DNA from: Ignavibacteria bacterium
GTDB taxonomy: Bacteria > Bacteroidota > Ignavibacteria > Ignavibacteriales > SURF-24
Reading direction: 5' to 3'
Length of the DNA: 36,894 nucleotides
Assembly (NCBI GenBank): GCA_025612375.1
Contig: JAAXKN010000010.1
Coordinates: 14,591-51,484 of the forward strand
A program made the position numbers and the translations under genes. Positions 15,039 to 24,789 of the stretch are shown here, in pieces. Each line of letters begins with the position of its first letter. Position 1 is the first letter of the stretch. The notes under the pieces were generated by a model that was given only the letters and a program-made list of their open reading frames with translations, searched no databases and had not been told where the DNA came from.

Positions 15039-16109
15039 TCAGCGCTTAACCTTGTGCGCTACTGATTTTGTTTTGAGGTTCTTTGCAACAATTTCCATTA
15101 AGGGGGATTTGGTGCCGTCATAGTCCTTATGCAGTTCCCAGATAATTGCGCCCCCGAAGCCGTTTTTCTTCACATACTGGCATTTTAATTTTACTGAAGC
15201 CTGGTCATCATACGTTACAATCTGTGTCTTGGCCCTGTTCTGCAGGTATGGCGCCATTGAAGTCTTATCCCACTTGTATTGCCAGTCCGGAGACTTCTTT
15301 AAGGATTCGGCAGCTGTGTAGCTGACTGAAGGCACTACTTTGTCTGAAAGTTTCTCATAAATGTCAGAGGCATTCATCCTGTAGCCGTAGAATGACATAC
15401 CGATCATAAGCTTCGATTTAGGCACGCCTTTTACCATGTAGTACTGCATGCTGTTATTTATGGAACCCGTCTGCCTGGCCGAAGGATAAAGGGGTGAATT
15501 ATGATAGGCGTTGTTCTCCCAGGCGCCGGCAAAGTCGTATGTCATTATACTGAACCAGTCCAAAAGGCCCTTAAGTTTTGCGATATTATACCCGTTCCTG
15601 AAATCCTGTGAAGGCAGGGCTGCCGTAATAAGAGGGATGCCGGAGGCCTTAAATGATTTTCTCAACTGGCTTATAAGAGAAACATAGCTTCCGTTATCAC
15701 TCGCATCCGGATACTCCCAGTCAATATCAGCCCCGTCGTAACGGTTTGTCTTGCAGAACTTAGTCAGCTCGGAAACAAATCTTTGCCTGAGTGCCGGGTT
15801 TGCTGCAATTGTCCTGAAATTCTTTGCCGCCACGGTGTCCCATCCACCTATTGAAATAAGCACCTTTACGTTGTTTAGGTGCGCTGTTTCAACGAGCTCC
15901 CTGTAAACAAAACCGGGCTTTACAGAAAGCGAGCCGTCGCTGTTGGGACGGATAAATGCGTGGCAGATATGGGTAAGGCTGTAATACGGGACAGCTGAGT
16001 ATGGCATCGAATTATAGTCGGAGCTGTAGTATCCGATAACCTTCTGCTGCGGGTATATGTTTATGGCCGTTAACAGCACCACAACTAAGAAAAAAACGGT
16101 CTTTTTCAT
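15039..16109 (-). CDS. Secreted glycoside hydrolase family 18 (chitinase-like)
   Basis: The 356-residue protein begins with a signal peptide (MKKTVFFLVVVLLTAINIYP) and should be exported. The GH18 signature DxxDxDxE is intact at 125-132 (DGADIDWE), with Glu132 as the catalytic acid. VLISIGGWD (83-91) is the conserved SxGG strand, and MTYDFAGAW and the closing GAIIWEL match other GH18 strands. It has a single catalytic domain with no visible chitin-binding module. It stands alone between terminators and divergent promoters. It may cut chitin or other N-acetylglucosamine polymers. Confidence 0.94.
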   Translation of the reverse strand: MKKTVFFLVVVLLTAINIYPQQKVIGYYSSDYNSMPYSAVPYYSLTHICHAFIRPNSDGSLSVKPGFVYRELVETAHLNNVKVLISIGGWDTVAAKNFRTIAANPALRQRFVSELTKFCKTNRYDGADIDWEYPDASDNGSYVSLISQLRKSFKASGIPLITAALPSQDFRNGYNIAKLKGLLDWFSIMTYDFAGAWENNAYHNSPLYPSARQTGSINNSMQYYMVKGVPKSKLMIGMSFYGYRMNASDIYEKLSDKVVPSVSYTAAESLKKSPDWQYKWDKTSMAPYLQNRAKTQIVTYDDQASVKLKCQYVKKNGFGGAIIWELHKDYDGTKSPLMEIVAKNLKTKSVAHKVKR

Positions 16110-16341
16110 TTAACTGGTTTCCTTTAAACTTAATTTTCAGGGCACTAAGATATTTTTAAGTTTGCTTCTTTGCAAGATCATAATTACCGGCATTAAAAAA
16201 CTAAATAATAAAATAAATACCAGTCAGTGCAAAAATTAATAAAATTATTATTTCCTGTTTATTTTGTTAAATATTATCTTTGCAGATTTTTCTTTATCAT
16301 ATTATTTATAGCTCTGAAGAAAAATCATAAAAGGAAATAAA

Positions 16342-17580
16342 ATGAATAAACCGAGGCTTGATGACATTAAAGCCCTGATGAATATAACAATAATTGTTTC
16401 AGCTCTGGGTTATTTTGTTGATATGTACGACCTCCTGCTCTTCGGCATTGTAAGGGTGCCTTCCTTAAAGTCGATAGGGGTAACAGGCGATGCACTGGTA
16501 AGCACAGGAGTCTACCTTCTTAATATGCAGATGATAGGTATGCTGATCGGGGGCATTATCTGGGGAATACTGGGAGACAAGAAAGGAAGAATTTCCGTCC
16601 TCTTCGGCTCCATTTTCCTCTACTCTGTTGCCAATATAGCAAATGCATTTGTAAAGACACCCGACACATACGCTTTAATGCGTTTTCTTGCGGGCGTCGG
16701 GCTTGCAGGGGAACTCGGGGCGGCGGTTACGCTTGTAAGCGAAACCCTGCCGCAGCGCCTGAGAGGCTACGGAACGGCAATTGTTGCCTCTGTGGGCATT
16801 CTGGGCTCCGTTACGGCGGCACTTGTGGGGGATTTCCTACCCTGGACCACGGCCTATATCGTTGGCGGATGCCTTGGATTTCTGCTCCTCGTGCTCAGAA
16901 TTAAAATGTTCGAATCAGGCATGTATTCATCTATTAGATCGATGAACGTGCGAAAAGGGGACTTTTTAAGCCTTTTTACTTCAAGAAAAAGGCTGTTCAA
17001 ATACCTGCAGTGCATTTTAATAGGACTGCCCACATGGTTTGTAGTTGGCGTTCTAATTACCTTCTCCCCTGAATTCGGGCGTAAGCTTGGAATTACAAGT
17101 CCCATTTCAGCCGGAAGCGCCATAATGTTTACTTATCTGGGGCTTGTAATCGGGGACATACTAAGCGGCTTCGGAAGTCAGATAATTAAAAGCCGGAAGA
17201 AAGTGGTTTATACATTCCTTGCCATGACGACAGTTCTTGTAGTTGTTTACCTCAACTCATATGGGGCTTCGCCCACTTACTTTTATGCCCTCTGCCTGCT
17301 AATCGGGATATCAATCGGCTACTGGGCTGTTTTCGTTACCATAGCTTCAGAGCAGTTCGGGACAAACCTCCGCGCAACGGTTACCACCACGGTACCTAAT
17401 TTCGTCAGGGGTTCAACTGTTCCTATTACACTTTCCTTTACCGCTCTTAAGGGGCACTTCGACATAATTTACAGCGCAATGATTGTGGGCGCCATTTCGC
17501 TTCTGATAGCATTCCTGTCGCTTTATTTTATGGAGGAATCCTACCACAAGGATCTTGATTACCTGGAAGAGTACATATAA
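16342..17580 (+). CDS. Major facilitator superfamily transporter
   Basis: The 412-residue protein has about twelve membrane spans. The MFS motif between spans 2 and 3 is visible as GILGDKKGRISVLFGS (about 75-90), and a typical central cytoplasmic loop lies near residues 190-215. LAGVGLAGELGAAVTLVSETLP resembles the metabolite/H+ symporter and sugar-transporter branches. AAAGGAAATAAA precedes the ATG. It is monocistronic, and its substrate cannot be told from the sequence. Confidence 0.9.
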   Translation: MNKPRLDDIKALMNITIIVSALGYFVDMYDLLLFGIVRVPSLKSIGVTGDALVSTGVYLLNMQMIGMLIGGIIWGILGDKKGRISVLFGSIFLYSVANIANAFVKTPDTYALMRFLAGVGLAGELGAAVTLVSETLPQRLRGYGTAIVASVGILGSVTAALVGDFLPWTTAYIVGGCLGFLLLVLRIKMFESGMYSSIRSMNVRKGDFLSLFTSRKRLFKYLQCILIGLPTWFVVGVLITFSPEFGRKLGITSPISAGSAIMFTYLGLVIGDILSGFGSQIIKSRKKVVYTFLAMTTVLVVVYLNSYGASPTYFYALCLLIGISIGYWAVFVTIASEQFGTNLRATVTTTVPNFVRGSTVPITLSFTALKGHFDIIYSAMIVGAISLLIAFLSLYFMEESYHKDLDYLEEYI

Positions 17581-17586
17581 AAAATG

Positions 17587-17630
17587 AGGCTGCCCCGGGG
17601 AAGCGGTTTTCCCTGGGCAGCCTGAAATTT
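17587..17630 (+). terminator. Terminator after the MFS gene
   Basis: AGGCTGCCC (17587-17595) pairs with GGGCAGCCT (17615-17623), with further internal GGGGAA/TTTCCC pairing, and is followed by AAATTTTT. It begins six bases after the stop codon. Confidence 0.85.
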
Positions 17631-17660
17631 TTCAAGCCCACGGGAGCATTCAGGATTGAT

Positions 17661-18551
17661 TTAACCTCTGAAGGCCTCACTTAATTCTTCAATATTAAGC
17701 TTGTTCATTTTAAGAACAGCTTTTCTTACTCTGGCTGACTTCGCCGGGTCGCTGTCACTCATCATCTGCCCCAGGGCTTCGGGTACAATCTGCCATGAAA
17801 TTCCGTAAGAGTCATCAAGCCAGCCGCACTGCCCTTTTCTGCCGCCCGAGGAAAGTTTATCCCAGAAGCGGTCCACTTCCGCCTGATCTTTGCAGTTCAC
17901 GAGGAAAGAAAAAGCCGGAGTAAAAGTAAAAGGATGCGCCAGGCTGCTGTCCATGGCTATAAATTCAAGGCCCGAAAGAGAGAACCTTGCCTGTTTCAGC
18001 GTTCCTTCAGGTTCATTTTCATTTTGTCCCCAGTGTTCAACAGAAGTGATTTCCGAATTATCAAACAGTGAAGTATAGAATCGTACCGCTTCCTCGGCTT
18101 TAGCGTGCGCCTCTGCTACAAACATGAGAAAAGGAACGATCTTCTGCCTGAAAGTGCCGGATGGGCCGGCAAAGTTTACCTGCCACGAGAGGCCGTACCT
18201 GTCGTTAAACCAGGCAAATTTTTCGCTGAATGAATAATTTCCGGGTTCCATCAGGACGCGTCCCCCGTCTGAAAGTTTTGTAAAGAGTTCATCCATCTCT
18301 TCTCCCGAAGTACAGTTTACAAAGAGTGATATGGCGGGGGTTAAGGTAAACTGAGGCCCTCCGTTTATTGCCATAAATTCCAGCCCTTCCAGGTTAAATG
18401 TTACTACCATTGGCGTCCCTTTTGGGCCGGGGCCTTCTTCGCCGTAGTAGGAGATCTTTCCGGCTTTAGAATTCTTAAAGACAGATGTATAAAACCTCAT
18501 CGCCTCTTCTGCTTTTCCGTCGAACCAAAGGCTTGGGATTATCTTTTGCAT
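17661..18551 (-). CDS. Tandem VOC / PhnB-like (3-dmu-9_3-mt) protein
   Basis: The 296-residue cytoplasmic protein is an internal duplication of a glyoxalase-fold module. Residues 1-130 and about 135-270 each hold the pattern of IxPFLMF/IxPSLWF, an AEEAxRFYTSxF helix, a GxEFxAxx strand, LFVNC/FLVNC and a closing YGxSWQ. This matches the PhnB/3-demethylubiquinone-methyltransferase-like VOC group, whose members are mostly of unknown substrate. A C-terminal helix (SARVRKAVLKMNKLNIEEL) follows. AAAGGA precedes the ATG. No catalytic role is assigned. Confidence 0.88.
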   Translation of the reverse strand: MQKIIPSLWFDGKAEEAMRFYTSVFKNSKAGKISYYGEEGPGPKGTPMVVTFNLEGLEFMAINGGPQFTLTPAISLFVNCTSGEEMDELFTKLSDGGRVLMEPGNYSFSEKFAWFNDRYGLSWQVNFAGPSGTFRQKIVPFLMFVAEAHAKAEEAVRFYTSLFDNSEITSVEHWGQNENEPEGTLKQARFSLSGLEFIAMDSSLAHPFTFTPAFSFLVNCKDQAEVDRFWDKLSSGGRKGQCGWLDDSYGISWQIVPEALGQMMSDSDPAKSARVRKAVLKMNKLNIEELSEAFRG

Positions 18552-18665
18552 AATTTATTCCTTTCTATAATAGTCCGTAAAGAAATAAATTATTCTTTTT
18601 CATGATTATAAGCTCTGTATAAATCCGGCGCCATTAAAGTTTTCTCATGTTTCCTAAAATAATAA

Positions 18666-18704
18666 AAGCCCAAAACGGGCACCTGCAGCGTCCATTTCGG
18701 GCTT
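18666..18704 (-). terminator. Terminator of the RND efflux operon
   Basis: On the minus strand AAGCCC (18699-18704) pairs with GGGCTT (18666-18671), with further inner pairing (CGAAATGG with CCGTTTTG), followed by TTATTATTTTA. It starts 27 bases past the tolC stop. Confidence 0.7.
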
Positions 18705-18731
18705 CAAAAATTCAAGCTCTGATTTTAAGTT

Positions 18732-20030
18732 TTATTTTATTATCTGACCGCTCAACCTCATCAGTTCTATCTCGCTTCTTTTTGCGGCGTACTGTGCCGT
18801 AACCAGGCGGCTCTCGGCATCGAGGTACGATTTCTGTGCAATTGAGAGTTCAAGAGAAGAGTATGTTCCGTACTTGAAGCGGTCGAGTGCTATTTCGGCG
18901 TTCTGGCGTGCAACGTCCAGGTTCTCCTCTTCCATCTTAACCTGCTGCAGGTTATTGCTGTAATTTGTGTATTCCTGCTCAAATGAAGCCTCGAGCCTGT
19001 TCCTGAGGTCGTTATACTGAAGCTCACTGCTCATAAGATTGATCTTAGCATTTTCAATCTGGCGTGAAGTGTTAAAGCCGTTGAAAATATTAAAAGACAG
19101 GTTCAGGCCATAAGTAAGGCCGTATGACCGGTTGAGTGTTGTGGAAGCATAAGGAGCATCAGTACGCGTAAAGTTATAGCTTAAAAACGTTCCCAGTGAA
19201 GGATACCACAAAGACCTCAGACCGCTTAAGTTCAGTGAGGCAACTGATATATTTTTTCCTGCCGACTTAAGTGAGCTGTTTTCATTTACAATCCTGTCGC
19301 GGAGAATGTCATAATCCATCTTTGTACTGATTACTATAGTGTCTTTAATCAGAAAATCCCTTGTACTTTCAAGTCCCATAAGCTGGTTTAATGATACTTT
19401 TGCCTGAGCAAGGTTAAGCTGCTGCCTCAGGAGGTTCGACCTGTCGGCATTAAGATCCACGTTAGCCTGCAGGAGTTCAAGTTTAGAGCCTGAACCCAGG
19501 TTGTACTTATCCTGTGCAATTTTCACCCTTTCTTCGGATATTTTAAGCGCGTCCTGAATAGCTCTTATGGTCTGCTGGATGCTGACGATATTATAGTAGC
19601 CGCCCATTATTGAGGCCACGTTGTTTTCCACCGTTGCGCGGGCGTTAATTTCACCCTGGGCGCTAAGTTCGCGCAGGCGGCTGAAGTTAATGAACATGTT
19701 CATCCCGTCAAATATCGTCCAGTTGAGTGCAACGCCGGCATTTGTGGTGTTGGAATGGGCATTGCTCTGATTGCTGATGGGCCCGCTTGAATACTCCTGG
19801 TGAATATTGCTTATACTGTTACTCTCAGAGGCCGTTGCATCGAGCTTTGGGAGAAAGCCAGCATTGCCAAGCGTTACGTTATTCTGAGCAATGCTGACGT
19901 CATTCTTTGCAAGTTTTATGGAATAGTTATTTTCAAGTCCTATCTTTACCGCTTTTTCTAAAGTCAGGGCCTCCTGAGAAAAAACATTTACGCTGAAGAA
20001 AAGAACCAATGGAACCAAATATTTCAACAT
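18732..20030 (-). CDS. TolC-family outer-membrane efflux protein
   Basis: The 432-residue protein has a signal peptide (MLKYLVPLVLFFSVNVFSQ) and two repeated outer-membrane-factor halves with long coiled helices, for example LKISEERVKIAQDKYNLGSGSKLELLQA and its partner FKYGTYSSLELSIAQKSYLDAE. It would form the trimeric exit duct of the pump encoded just upstream. The ATG at 20030 gives a clean signal peptide; a TTG two codons earlier is less likely. The adaptor, pump and TolC order makes it the last gene of the operon. Confidence 0.93.
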   Translation of the reverse strand: MLKYLVPLVLFFSVNVFSQEALTLEKAVKIGLENNYSIKLAKNDVSIAQNNVTLGNAGFLPKLDATASESNSISNIHQEYSSGPISNQSNAHSNTTNAGVALNWTIFDGMNMFINFSRLRELSAQGEINARATVENNVASIMGGYYNIVSIQQTIRAIQDALKISEERVKIAQDKYNLGSGSKLELLQANVDLNADRSNLLRQQLNLAQAKVSLNQLMGLESTRDFLIKDTIVISTKMDYDILRDRIVNENSSLKSAGKNISVASLNLSGLRSLWYPSLGTFLSYNFTRTDAPYASTTLNRSYGLTYGLNLSFNIFNGFNTSRQIENAKINLMSSELQYNDLRNRLEASFEQEYTNYSNNLQQVKMEEENLDVARQNAEIALDRFKYGTYSSLELSIAQKSYLDAESRLVTAQYAAKRSEIELMRLSGQIIK

Positions 20031-20110
20031 AATCAATAATCCGTAATTTCAAATTAGAATTCAGAAGTCAGATTTAATGGTAGAATATCAAGAATTCAAA
20101 AAATTTATTT

Positions 20111-20151
20111 TCCTCTTTCAGAGGAGTTATGGGGCGAGGCAGCCTCACCCC
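20111..20151 (-). repeat. Two adjacent hairpins between the RND pump and TolC genes
   Basis: TCCTCT/AGAGGA (20111-20125) forms a six-base stem with a three-base loop. GGGGcGAGG/CCTCaCCCC (20131-20151) forms a nine-position stem with one mismatch. They fill most of the 131-base gap inside the operon and are followed on the minus strand by AAAATAAATTTTTT. Partial termination or mRNA protection could lower tolC relative to the pump. Confidence 0.55.
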
Positions 20152-20161
20152 TAATTAAAAT

Positions 20162-23100
20162 TTACTTTGTAACGAACTCGTTTTCCTCTTTTTCCTTTTT
20201 GCCTGCAAAGTCGTCAGTAACGTTGCTTACAATTTCACCCTTGGGTGACAGGTAAGAGTAAATTGCAGGTACCACAAAAAGCGTAAGGAAGGTTGAGAAA
20301 ATAAGCCCGCCAATAACTGCCACACCCATCGACACCCTGCTTCCGGCGCCTGAACCCAGGGCAAGTGCAATAGGCAGTGTGCCGAGAATTGTTGCAAGGC
20401 TTGTCATGATAATAGGCCGGAAACGGGCTACAGCAGCATCCTTAACCGCATCAAGAAGCGTAAGCCCCTGGGCTCTTCTCTGGTTTGCGAACTCAACGAT
20501 AAGAATACCGTTTTTTGTTACAAGTCCTATCAGCATGATCATTCCAATCTCGCTGAAGATATTCATGGTATGGTTTAGATACCAGAGCGACATCAAGGCT
20601 CCGGCCAGAGCCAGAGGCACCGTGAACATTATAATAAGCGGGTCACGGAAGCTTTCAAACTGTGCTGCAAGTATAAGATAGATCAGCACGAGCGCCAGCA
20701 TGAAGGTAAACATCAGGCTTGAGGAGCTTTCTGCAAAGTCCTTTGAAGGCCCGTTTAAGGCGGTTGAGAACGATGGATCGAGCACTTTTTTTGCAATTGC
20801 ATCCATCGCCTTAATGCCGTCGCCAATGGTTTTACCGGGAGCGAGATTAGCCGATATTGTTGCGGCAGTATACCTGTTAAAGCGGTAGAGCTGCGGCGAA
20901 TTAATCTGTTCCTTCAGGCTTACAAGGTTATCCAGCTGAATGAGCTCACCCTTTGAATTCTTCACAAACAGTGATTTCAGGTTCAGGGGCTCAATCCTGT
21001 CGGCCCTTTTTACCTGTCCTATCACCTGGTACTGCTTGCCGTTCATGATAAAATAGCCGAAGCGCTGCCCGCTGAAGGCAAGCGAGAGAGTCTGAGCGAT
21101 GTCAACGGCTGAAACCCCGAGGGCCTGCGCCCTGTCGCGGTCTATTGAAACCACAAGTTCGGGCTTATTGAATTTCAGGTTTACGTCCACAATGCTGAAG
21201 GTTGGGTCCTGGCTTGCAGCAAGGTAGAACTTGGGCAATACTTCCCTCAGCTTCTGCCCGTTCGGTGCCTGCAGCACGTACTGCACGGGCATACCGCCGC
21301 GCGAGCCGCCGATTGTCTGTCCCTGTATTACAATCGTCCTTGCAGCGTTAAATTTCCTGAAGGTGCTTGAAAGCTCCTCAAAAATCTGCTGCTGGCTTTT
21401 GGCTCTTCCTTCCCTGTCTTTTAAGATAATGTTAATTGAGCCCGAGTTTACGCCGCTTGAACCGAAGCCCGCGGCGGTCATTGAAATAATAGTCTGGCTT
21501 CCTGAAACCGTATCCTGCACAAAGCCCGAGAGCTGGTCCATGTAATTATCCATCATCTCATATGAAGCGCCTTCGGGCATCGTAGCCGAAACCCTGAGCT
21601 GGCTTCTGTCCTCTAGGGGTGCAAGTTCGCTCTGCAGATTAGTCCCTATAAGCACAATTACTATTGCCGAGGCCGCCATAATAACAAAGGCCAGCCAGCG
21701 CTTTTCCATAAATTTATCCAGTGCATTCCTGTATGTATCGGAAAGCCATACGAAGAAAGGCTCTGTTTTTGTGTAGAACCAGTTATGCCCTTCCTTTGGC
21801 TTCAGGATCTTTGTGCTAAGCATAGGGGTAAGCGTAAGAGCCACAAAGGCCGAGATAAGGACCGAGCCTGCAACCACAATACCGAACTCGCGGAAGAGCC
21901 TGCCCGTCATTCCCTCCAGGAAAATAATGGGTAAGAATACGGCAGCCAGTGTAATTGTAGTTGAAACAATTGCAAAGAATATTTCGGCAGATCCCTTCAC
22001 ACCTGCTTCAAGCGGAGGCATACCCTGCTCCACCTTTGAATATATATTTTCAAGCACAACAATTGCGTCATCGACCACAAGGCCAATTGCAAGCACAATA
22101 CCAAGCAGCGTCAGTACGTTGATGGAAAAGTTCATCAGGTACATGACAAAGAAGGCTCCGATAAGAGATACCGGAATTGCAACTATAGGAATGAGCGTTG
22201 TACGCCAGTCCCTTAAGAAGGCAAAGATGATGAGAATAACGAGCCCCAGGGCTATGTAGATAGTCTCTTCAACCTCTTTAATCGACTTTCTGATGTACTG
22301 TGTGTTGTCAAAGCCGACGTCAAACTTTACATCCTTCGGAAGGTCCCTTTTAATCTGTTCCAGTGACTTATAAACCCTGTCGACAATGTCAATCTGGTTT
22401 GAGCCCGGCTGGGGCACAACGCCCACGCCCACCATCGGCACCCCGTCGCGCTTCATAATAGAGCGCTCGTTCTCAGGGCCCAGGACAGCTTCGCCCACGT
22501 CCTTCAGACGGACCGGAGTCCCCCCCTCATCCTTAATGATTAGATTGTTGAAATCATCTTCAGTCTGAAGGCGGCTTAAGGTTCTTACCGTAAGCTCTGT
22601 ATTTGCTCCTTCAATTCTGCCCGAGGGAAGCTCTATGTTTTCCTTATTTAAGGCATTTCTGACGTCTAAAGCCGTGAGGTCATACGCAGCCAGCCTTGCC
22701 GGATCCAGCCAGAGCCTCATTGAAGGTCTTTTTTCACCCCAAACCTGAACGGTACTTACGCCAGGTATGGTTTGAAGCCTTTCCTTGAAAACGTTGTTGG
22801 CAATGTCGCTGAGCTCAATGAGGCTTTTCGTGTCGCTTTTTAACGTCAGAAGAAAGATCGAGCTGGCATCGGCATCCGCCTTTGCAACTACCGGCGGATC
22901 GGCATCAGGAGGCAGGTTTCTGACAGCCCTGGCCGCGCGGTCGCGCACGTCGTTGGCGGCAGTTTCCAGATCCACGTCAAGCGTAAATTCAACCGTAATG
23001 GAACTTCTTCCCTCGCTGCTTACAGAAGTAAGGGAGCGGATACCCGCAATACCGTTAATTGATTCCTCAAGAGGTTCAGTAATCTGCGACTCAATGACCT

Positions 23101-23269
23101 CGGCATTGGCACCCGTATAAGTAGTGCTAACCGTTATAATAGGAGCGTCCACGCTGGGGTACTCACGTACTCCAAGATACGTATAACCTATAAACCCGAA
23201 CAATATAATCACTATTGCCATAACAATAGCCAGTACGGGTCTTTTTATACTTAATGATGATAAACTCAT
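20162..23269 (-). CDS. RND multidrug efflux pump (HAE1, AcrB/MexB type)
   Basis: The 1035-residue inner-membrane pump exports hydrophobic compounds in exchange for protons. It begins with IKRPVLAIVMAIVIILFGFIGY (first span). The proton-relay motif GLVVDDAIVVLENI (TM4) and GLVTKNGILIVEF (TM10, with Lys) are intact. Two large periplasmic loops follow spans 1 and 7. The length is the family norm. It starts 49 bases after the adaptor gene, and no local repressor gene is adjacent. Confidence 0.97.
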   Translation of the reverse strand: MSLSSLSIKRPVLAIVMAIVIILFGFIGYTYLGVREYPSVDAPIITVSTTYTGANAEVIESQITEPLEESINGIAGIRSLTSVSSEGRSSITVEFTLDVDLETAANDVRDRAARAVRNLPPDADPPVVAKADADASSIFLLTLKSDTKSLIELSDIANNVFKERLQTIPGVSTVQVWGEKRPSMRLWLDPARLAAYDLTALDVRNALNKENIELPSGRIEGANTELTVRTLSRLQTEDDFNNLIIKDEGGTPVRLKDVGEAVLGPENERSIMKRDGVPMVGVGVVPQPGSNQIDIVDRVYKSLEQIKRDLPKDVKFDVGFDNTQYIRKSIKEVEETIYIALGLVILIIFAFLRDWRTTLIPIVAIPVSLIGAFFVMYLMNFSINVLTLLGIVLAIGLVVDDAIVVLENIYSKVEQGMPPLEAGVKGSAEIFFAIVSTTITLAAVFLPIIFLEGMTGRLFREFGIVVAGSVLISAFVALTLTPMLSTKILKPKEGHNWFYTKTEPFFVWLSDTYRNALDKFMEKRWLAFVIMAASAIVIVLIGTNLQSELAPLEDRSQLRVSATMPEGASYEMMDNYMDQLSGFVQDTVSGSQTIISMTAAGFGSSGVNSGSINIILKDREGRAKSQQQIFEELSSTFRKFNAARTIVIQGQTIGGSRGGMPVQYVLQAPNGQKLREVLPKFYLAASQDPTFSIVDVNLKFNKPELVVSIDRDRAQALGVSAVDIAQTLSLAFSGQRFGYFIMNGKQYQVIGQVKRADRIEPLNLKSLFVKNSKGELIQLDNLVSLKEQINSPQLYRFNRYTAATISANLAPGKTIGDGIKAMDAIAKKVLDPSFSTALNGPSKDFAESSSSLMFTFMLALVLIYLILAAQFESFRDPLIIMFTVPLALAGALMSLWYLNHTMNIFSEIGMIMLIGLVTKNGILIVEFANQRRAQGLTLLDAVKDAAVARFRPIIMTSLATILGTLPIALALGSGAGSRVSMGVAVIGGLIFSTFLTLFVVPAIYSYLSPKGEIVSNVTDDFAGKKEKEENEFVTK

Positions 23270-23318
23270 TTCCTGTTCACTTTTTAATTGCTATTTCCGT
23301 GTGGAATCCTGAAAAATA

Positions 23319-24404
23319 TTATTGACTAACTCTGGAAATCCTAACCGGCATATTAGGCCTTAACTGCAAAAGTCCGGTTGTAATAAGCGTGTCGCCCTGG
23401 CTGATTCCGCCGGTTATCTGTATTGTGCTCTCCTGCCTTATTCCCGTGTTAACAGGTACCGAAAGAGCCCGTCCGTTTTTGACAACAAATACCTTCTGCC
23501 CCTTAAAGTCAGGCACCAGTGACTGCGTGGGTATCATAAGAGCGTCATTCATTTCTCTAAGGACTATTTCAATATTTGCAAAGGCACCGGGATAGATCTC
23601 TGACTTCTCGTTGCGGCTTATTGCCCTTATCAGGAGTGCTCTTGAGTTAGGGTCTATTTTCGGTTCGACGGCGTAAATTTTACCGCTGAAGACCTTATCC
23701 GATCCCTGGATTCTGAAATTAATCTGTGTTCCTGTTTTAACCGTGCTATAGTACTTTTCAGGAATTGAAAAATCTATTTTTACCGGATTTATGCTCTGAA
23801 GCGTGGCTATCCTGTCCGATGGAGTAATATAGCTTCCCTCACTGACCGACTTTAAGCCGACAACTCCGTTAAAAGGAGCACGAATTTCCGTTTTATCAAT
23901 CTGTGCTTTAATGAGCTGAATATCAGCTTCCTGCGTCTGGAGCTCATTCAGTGCGGCGTCATAATCTTCCTGGCTTATGGCTTCCCTTTTCAGCATCATT
24001 TTCTGTCTGTATTCCCTGGCCTTTGCAAGCTCATACTTGTAATTTGTTTTTTTGAGCTGTGCCTGAAGGTCGGCATCATTAATTTTGACCAGAAGCGAGC
24101 CTTTTTTTACATAGCTCCCTTCCTTGAATAAAATCCTGGTGATCTTTCCGGATACTTCACTTTTAAGCTGTACTTCCTCGTTTGCAAGAACGGTACCCGT
24201 GGATACTATCCTGTCGCTAAGCTTTCCCGGCGTGACCACAAAACCTTCGACCGATATTCCTCTTCCGCCGCCTCTTTTGCCTTCAGCTCCAGGGCCCAGC
24301 TTTTTTGATTCACCCTTGAGAAATGACATTTTAGGCAGCGCAATAATTAATATTATAAGAATTACAGTTGCTGCAATAACAATTCTTTTAACTGATTTAC
24401 TCAT
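23319..24404 (-). CDS. RND periplasmic adaptor (membrane fusion protein)
   Basis: The 361-residue protein has one N-terminal membrane segment (about 8-25), then a split lipoyl domain (VQLKSEVSGKITRILFKEGSYVKKG and IRAPFNGVVGLKSVSEGSYI) flanking a coiled-coil hairpin, and the beta-barrel domain. It would bridge the pump and TolC. AGGAAAGGAA lies directly upstream of the ATG. It is the first gene of the three-gene operon. Confidence 0.95.
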   Translation of the reverse strand: MSKSVKRIVIAATVILIILIIALPKMSFLKGESKKLGPGAEGKRGGGRGISVEGFVVTPGKLSDRIVSTGTVLANEEVQLKSEVSGKITRILFKEGSYVKKGSLLVKINDADLQAQLKKTNYKYELAKAREYRQKMMLKREAISQEDYDAALNELQTQEADIQLIKAQIDKTEIRAPFNGVVGLKSVSEGSYITPSDRIATLQSINPVKIDFSIPEKYYSTVKTGTQINFRIQGSDKVFSGKIYAVEPKIDPNSRALLIRAISRNEKSEIYPGAFANIEIVLREMNDALMIPTQSLVPDFKGQKVFVVKNGRALSVPVNTGIRQESTIQITGGISQGDTLITTGLLQLRPNMPVRISRVSQ

Positions 24405-24789
24405 TTCCTTTCCTTAATTAGCTTTACCAGCCCGCTTTTTACCGTATTTTTCGATGCCGGCTGCTGGATTTTCCTTTTTTACAGTTAACACCCCATTACA
24501 GAAAATAATTATTGGTGCGGCAGTTTCTCTGACTAGCTCTCTACTGTTTCGACCGGATACTTTCTATCTGGACCTATTGGACAAATTCTAGATTATTGAG
24601 GTTTAAAAGATATTTTATACTTGTCTTATTTTCAATGCCTTTATTCAACTGAATACGTTTGTCTATCCTGACTTTTGCAGGCTATGTTTTTCCTTTTTAC
24701 TTTTTCCTTTTTACTTTGTACTTTATCCGGTGCACTTTCTATGTTTTTTCCCTGAAGCCATTTAATTAAACATAAATAAGGGGTAGTCA
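24405..24789. other. Gene-free 385-base region between divergent genes
   Basis: The region separates the minus-strand RND operon from the plus-strand OmpA-family gene and must hold promoters in both directions. It is AT-rich and no ORF of convincing length was seen. The only clear structure is the tandem pyrimidine-rich repeat at 24687-24714. No confident -35/-10 pair was located. Confidence 0.6.
24687..24714. repeat. Perfect tandem 14-base pyrimidine-rich repeat
   Basis: TTTTTCCTTTTTAC occurs twice head to tail (24687-24700 and 24701-24714), followed by a decayed third copy (TTTGTACTTT). It lies 76 bases before the OmpA-family start. The simple composition invites slippage, so it may vary between strains. 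Confidence 0.75.
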
